Assembly (NCBI GenBank): GCA_016790695.1
Contig: JAEUOS010000170.1
Coordinates: 1 to 33,248 of the forward strand
Source: Burkholderiales bacterium
Lineage (GTDB): Bacteria > Pseudomonadota > Gammaproteobacteria > Burkholderiales > JAEUOS01
DNA: 33,248 nt
Direction of reading: 5' to 3'
The position numbers and the translations under genes were made by a program. Shown in pieces: positions 32,623 to 33,248 of the stretch. The notes under the pieces were generated by a model, which did not search any database, was not told the origin of the DNA, and worked only from the letters and a program-made list of their open reading frames with translations. Position 1 is the stretch's first letter, and every line of letters starts with the position of its first letter.

Positions 32623-33248
32623 ATGGCCCACCTGATCGCCCTCGACTGGGGCACCACCAGCCTGCGCGCCTACCTGCTCGACGACGCCGGCGCAATCCTC
32701 GATCGCCGCGAGGGCGGTCCCGGCATCATGAAGGTCGACGGCGGCGGCTTCGAGGCGGCCCTCGAAGCATTCTGCGGCGACTGGATCGCCGCGCACCCGC
32801 AGGCGCGGCTCGTCGCCAGCGGCATGATCGGCAGCAAGCAGGGCTGGCGCGAGGCGCCGTACTGCCCCTGCCCCGCCAGCGCCGCCGACCTGGCCGCGCA
32901 CACGATCGACGTGCCGCTCGCGCGCGGCCGGCACCTCACCATCGTGCCGGGCGTGTCCTGCGTCGACCCGGCCAGCGGCGTGCCCGACGTGATGCGCGGC
33001 GAGGAAACCCAGGTGTTCGGCGCCCTGCCCGCCAGCGGCCGCCACCTCGCGGTGCTGCCCGGCACCCACAGCAAGTGGGTCTGGGTCGAGGACGGCGCGA
33101 TCGTCACCTTCGCCAGCTTCATGACCGGCGAGGTGTACGCGGCGCTCACCGGCCACACCATCCTGGGCCGGCTGATGGACCTCGACGCGCCGCACGACGA
33201 GGCCGCCTTCGCGCGCGGCGTGGCCTACGGACTGGAGGCACCGCAGGC
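32623..33248 (+). CDS. dgoK: 2-dehydro-3-deoxygalactonokinase (partial, runs off the right edge)
   Basis: The first 208 residues are present. The N-terminus LIALDWGTTSLRAYLLD (4-20) is the phosphate-1 motif of the DgoK sugar-kinase family (ASKHA fold), followed by SGMIGSKQGW (66-75), VPGVSC, and VLPGTHSKWVWVEDG near 144-158, all typical of DgoK. The family phosphorylates 2-keto-3-deoxygalactonate for cleavage by KDPGal aldolase in the De Ley-Doudoroff pathway of galactonate use. The full family length is about 290-340 residues, so roughly a third is missing beyond the window. The aldolase that would act next may lie downstream or may be the eda-like gene at 29653. Confidence 0.88.
   Translation, partial: MAHLIALDWGTTSLRAYLLDDAGAILDRREGGPGIMKVDGGGFEAALEAFCGDWIAAHPQARLVASGMIGSKQGWREAPYCPCPASAADLAAHTIDVPLARGRHLTIVPGVSCVDPASGVPDVMRGEETQVFGALPASGRHLAVLPGTHSKWVWVEDGAIVTFASFMTGEVYAALTGHTILGRLMDLDAPHDEAAFARGVAYGLEAPQ

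Overview
The window is very G+C-rich DNA (about three quarters G+C by eye) with tightly packed genes, short intergenic gaps and many overlapping stops and starts. Protein families and gene style suggest a betaproteobacterium, probably Burkholderiales-like. This is an inference from remembered family resemblance, not a search; the species is not determined. No gene-free stretch exceeds 300 bases, and I see no rRNA, tRNA, CRISPR array or insertion sequence.

Layout. 1-3460: a leftward partial gene, then class I fumarase, a fumarylacetoacetate-hydrolase-fold enzyme and a secreted Sel1-repeat protein, overlapping stop to start. 3626-6644: a PAS-GAF-GGDEF-EAL c-di-GMP protein preceded by a perfect CRP-type palindrome, and an ECF sigma factor without a visible anti-sigma gene. 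6763-18519: a complete glycogen cluster, glgC-glgA-glgP-glgB-glgX-malQ. 18536-23396 (leftward): a hybrid histidine kinase with Hpt domain, a REC-GGDEF diguanylate cyclase and glucokinase, all in one direction and convergent with malQ. 23591-28727: an SPFH/SHOCT protein, a HerA-like ATPase (DUF853), a TPR glycosyltransferase-like protein and an EamA transporter. 28750-33248: a sugar-acid cluster (divergent SDR, KDPG aldolase, KDG kinase, and dgoK cut by the window end), interrupted by a leftward nucleotidyltransferase-fold gene.

How the genes fit together. GlgC/A/B make glycogen. GlgP, GlgX and MalQ degrade it to glucose-1-phosphate, short dextrins and glucose, and Glk returns glucose to glucose-6-phosphate. 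KDPG aldolase and the KDG kinase point to Entner-Doudoroff-type carbon flow, and fumarase is a TCA enzyme. Three c-di-GMP or phosphorelay genes flank the glycogen block, so storage and lifestyle signalling may be linked (inference).

The most unusual piece is 31302-32520. It holds a lower-G+C nucleotidyltransferase-like gene reading against the dgo/kdg genes. Its promoter is a near-consensus sigma-70 promoter whose 17-bp spacer is filled by a 16-bp palindrome, with two further half-sites placed symmetrically 39 bp away on each side, in a 38% G+C island. No dedicated repressor or antitoxin gene is visible beside it.
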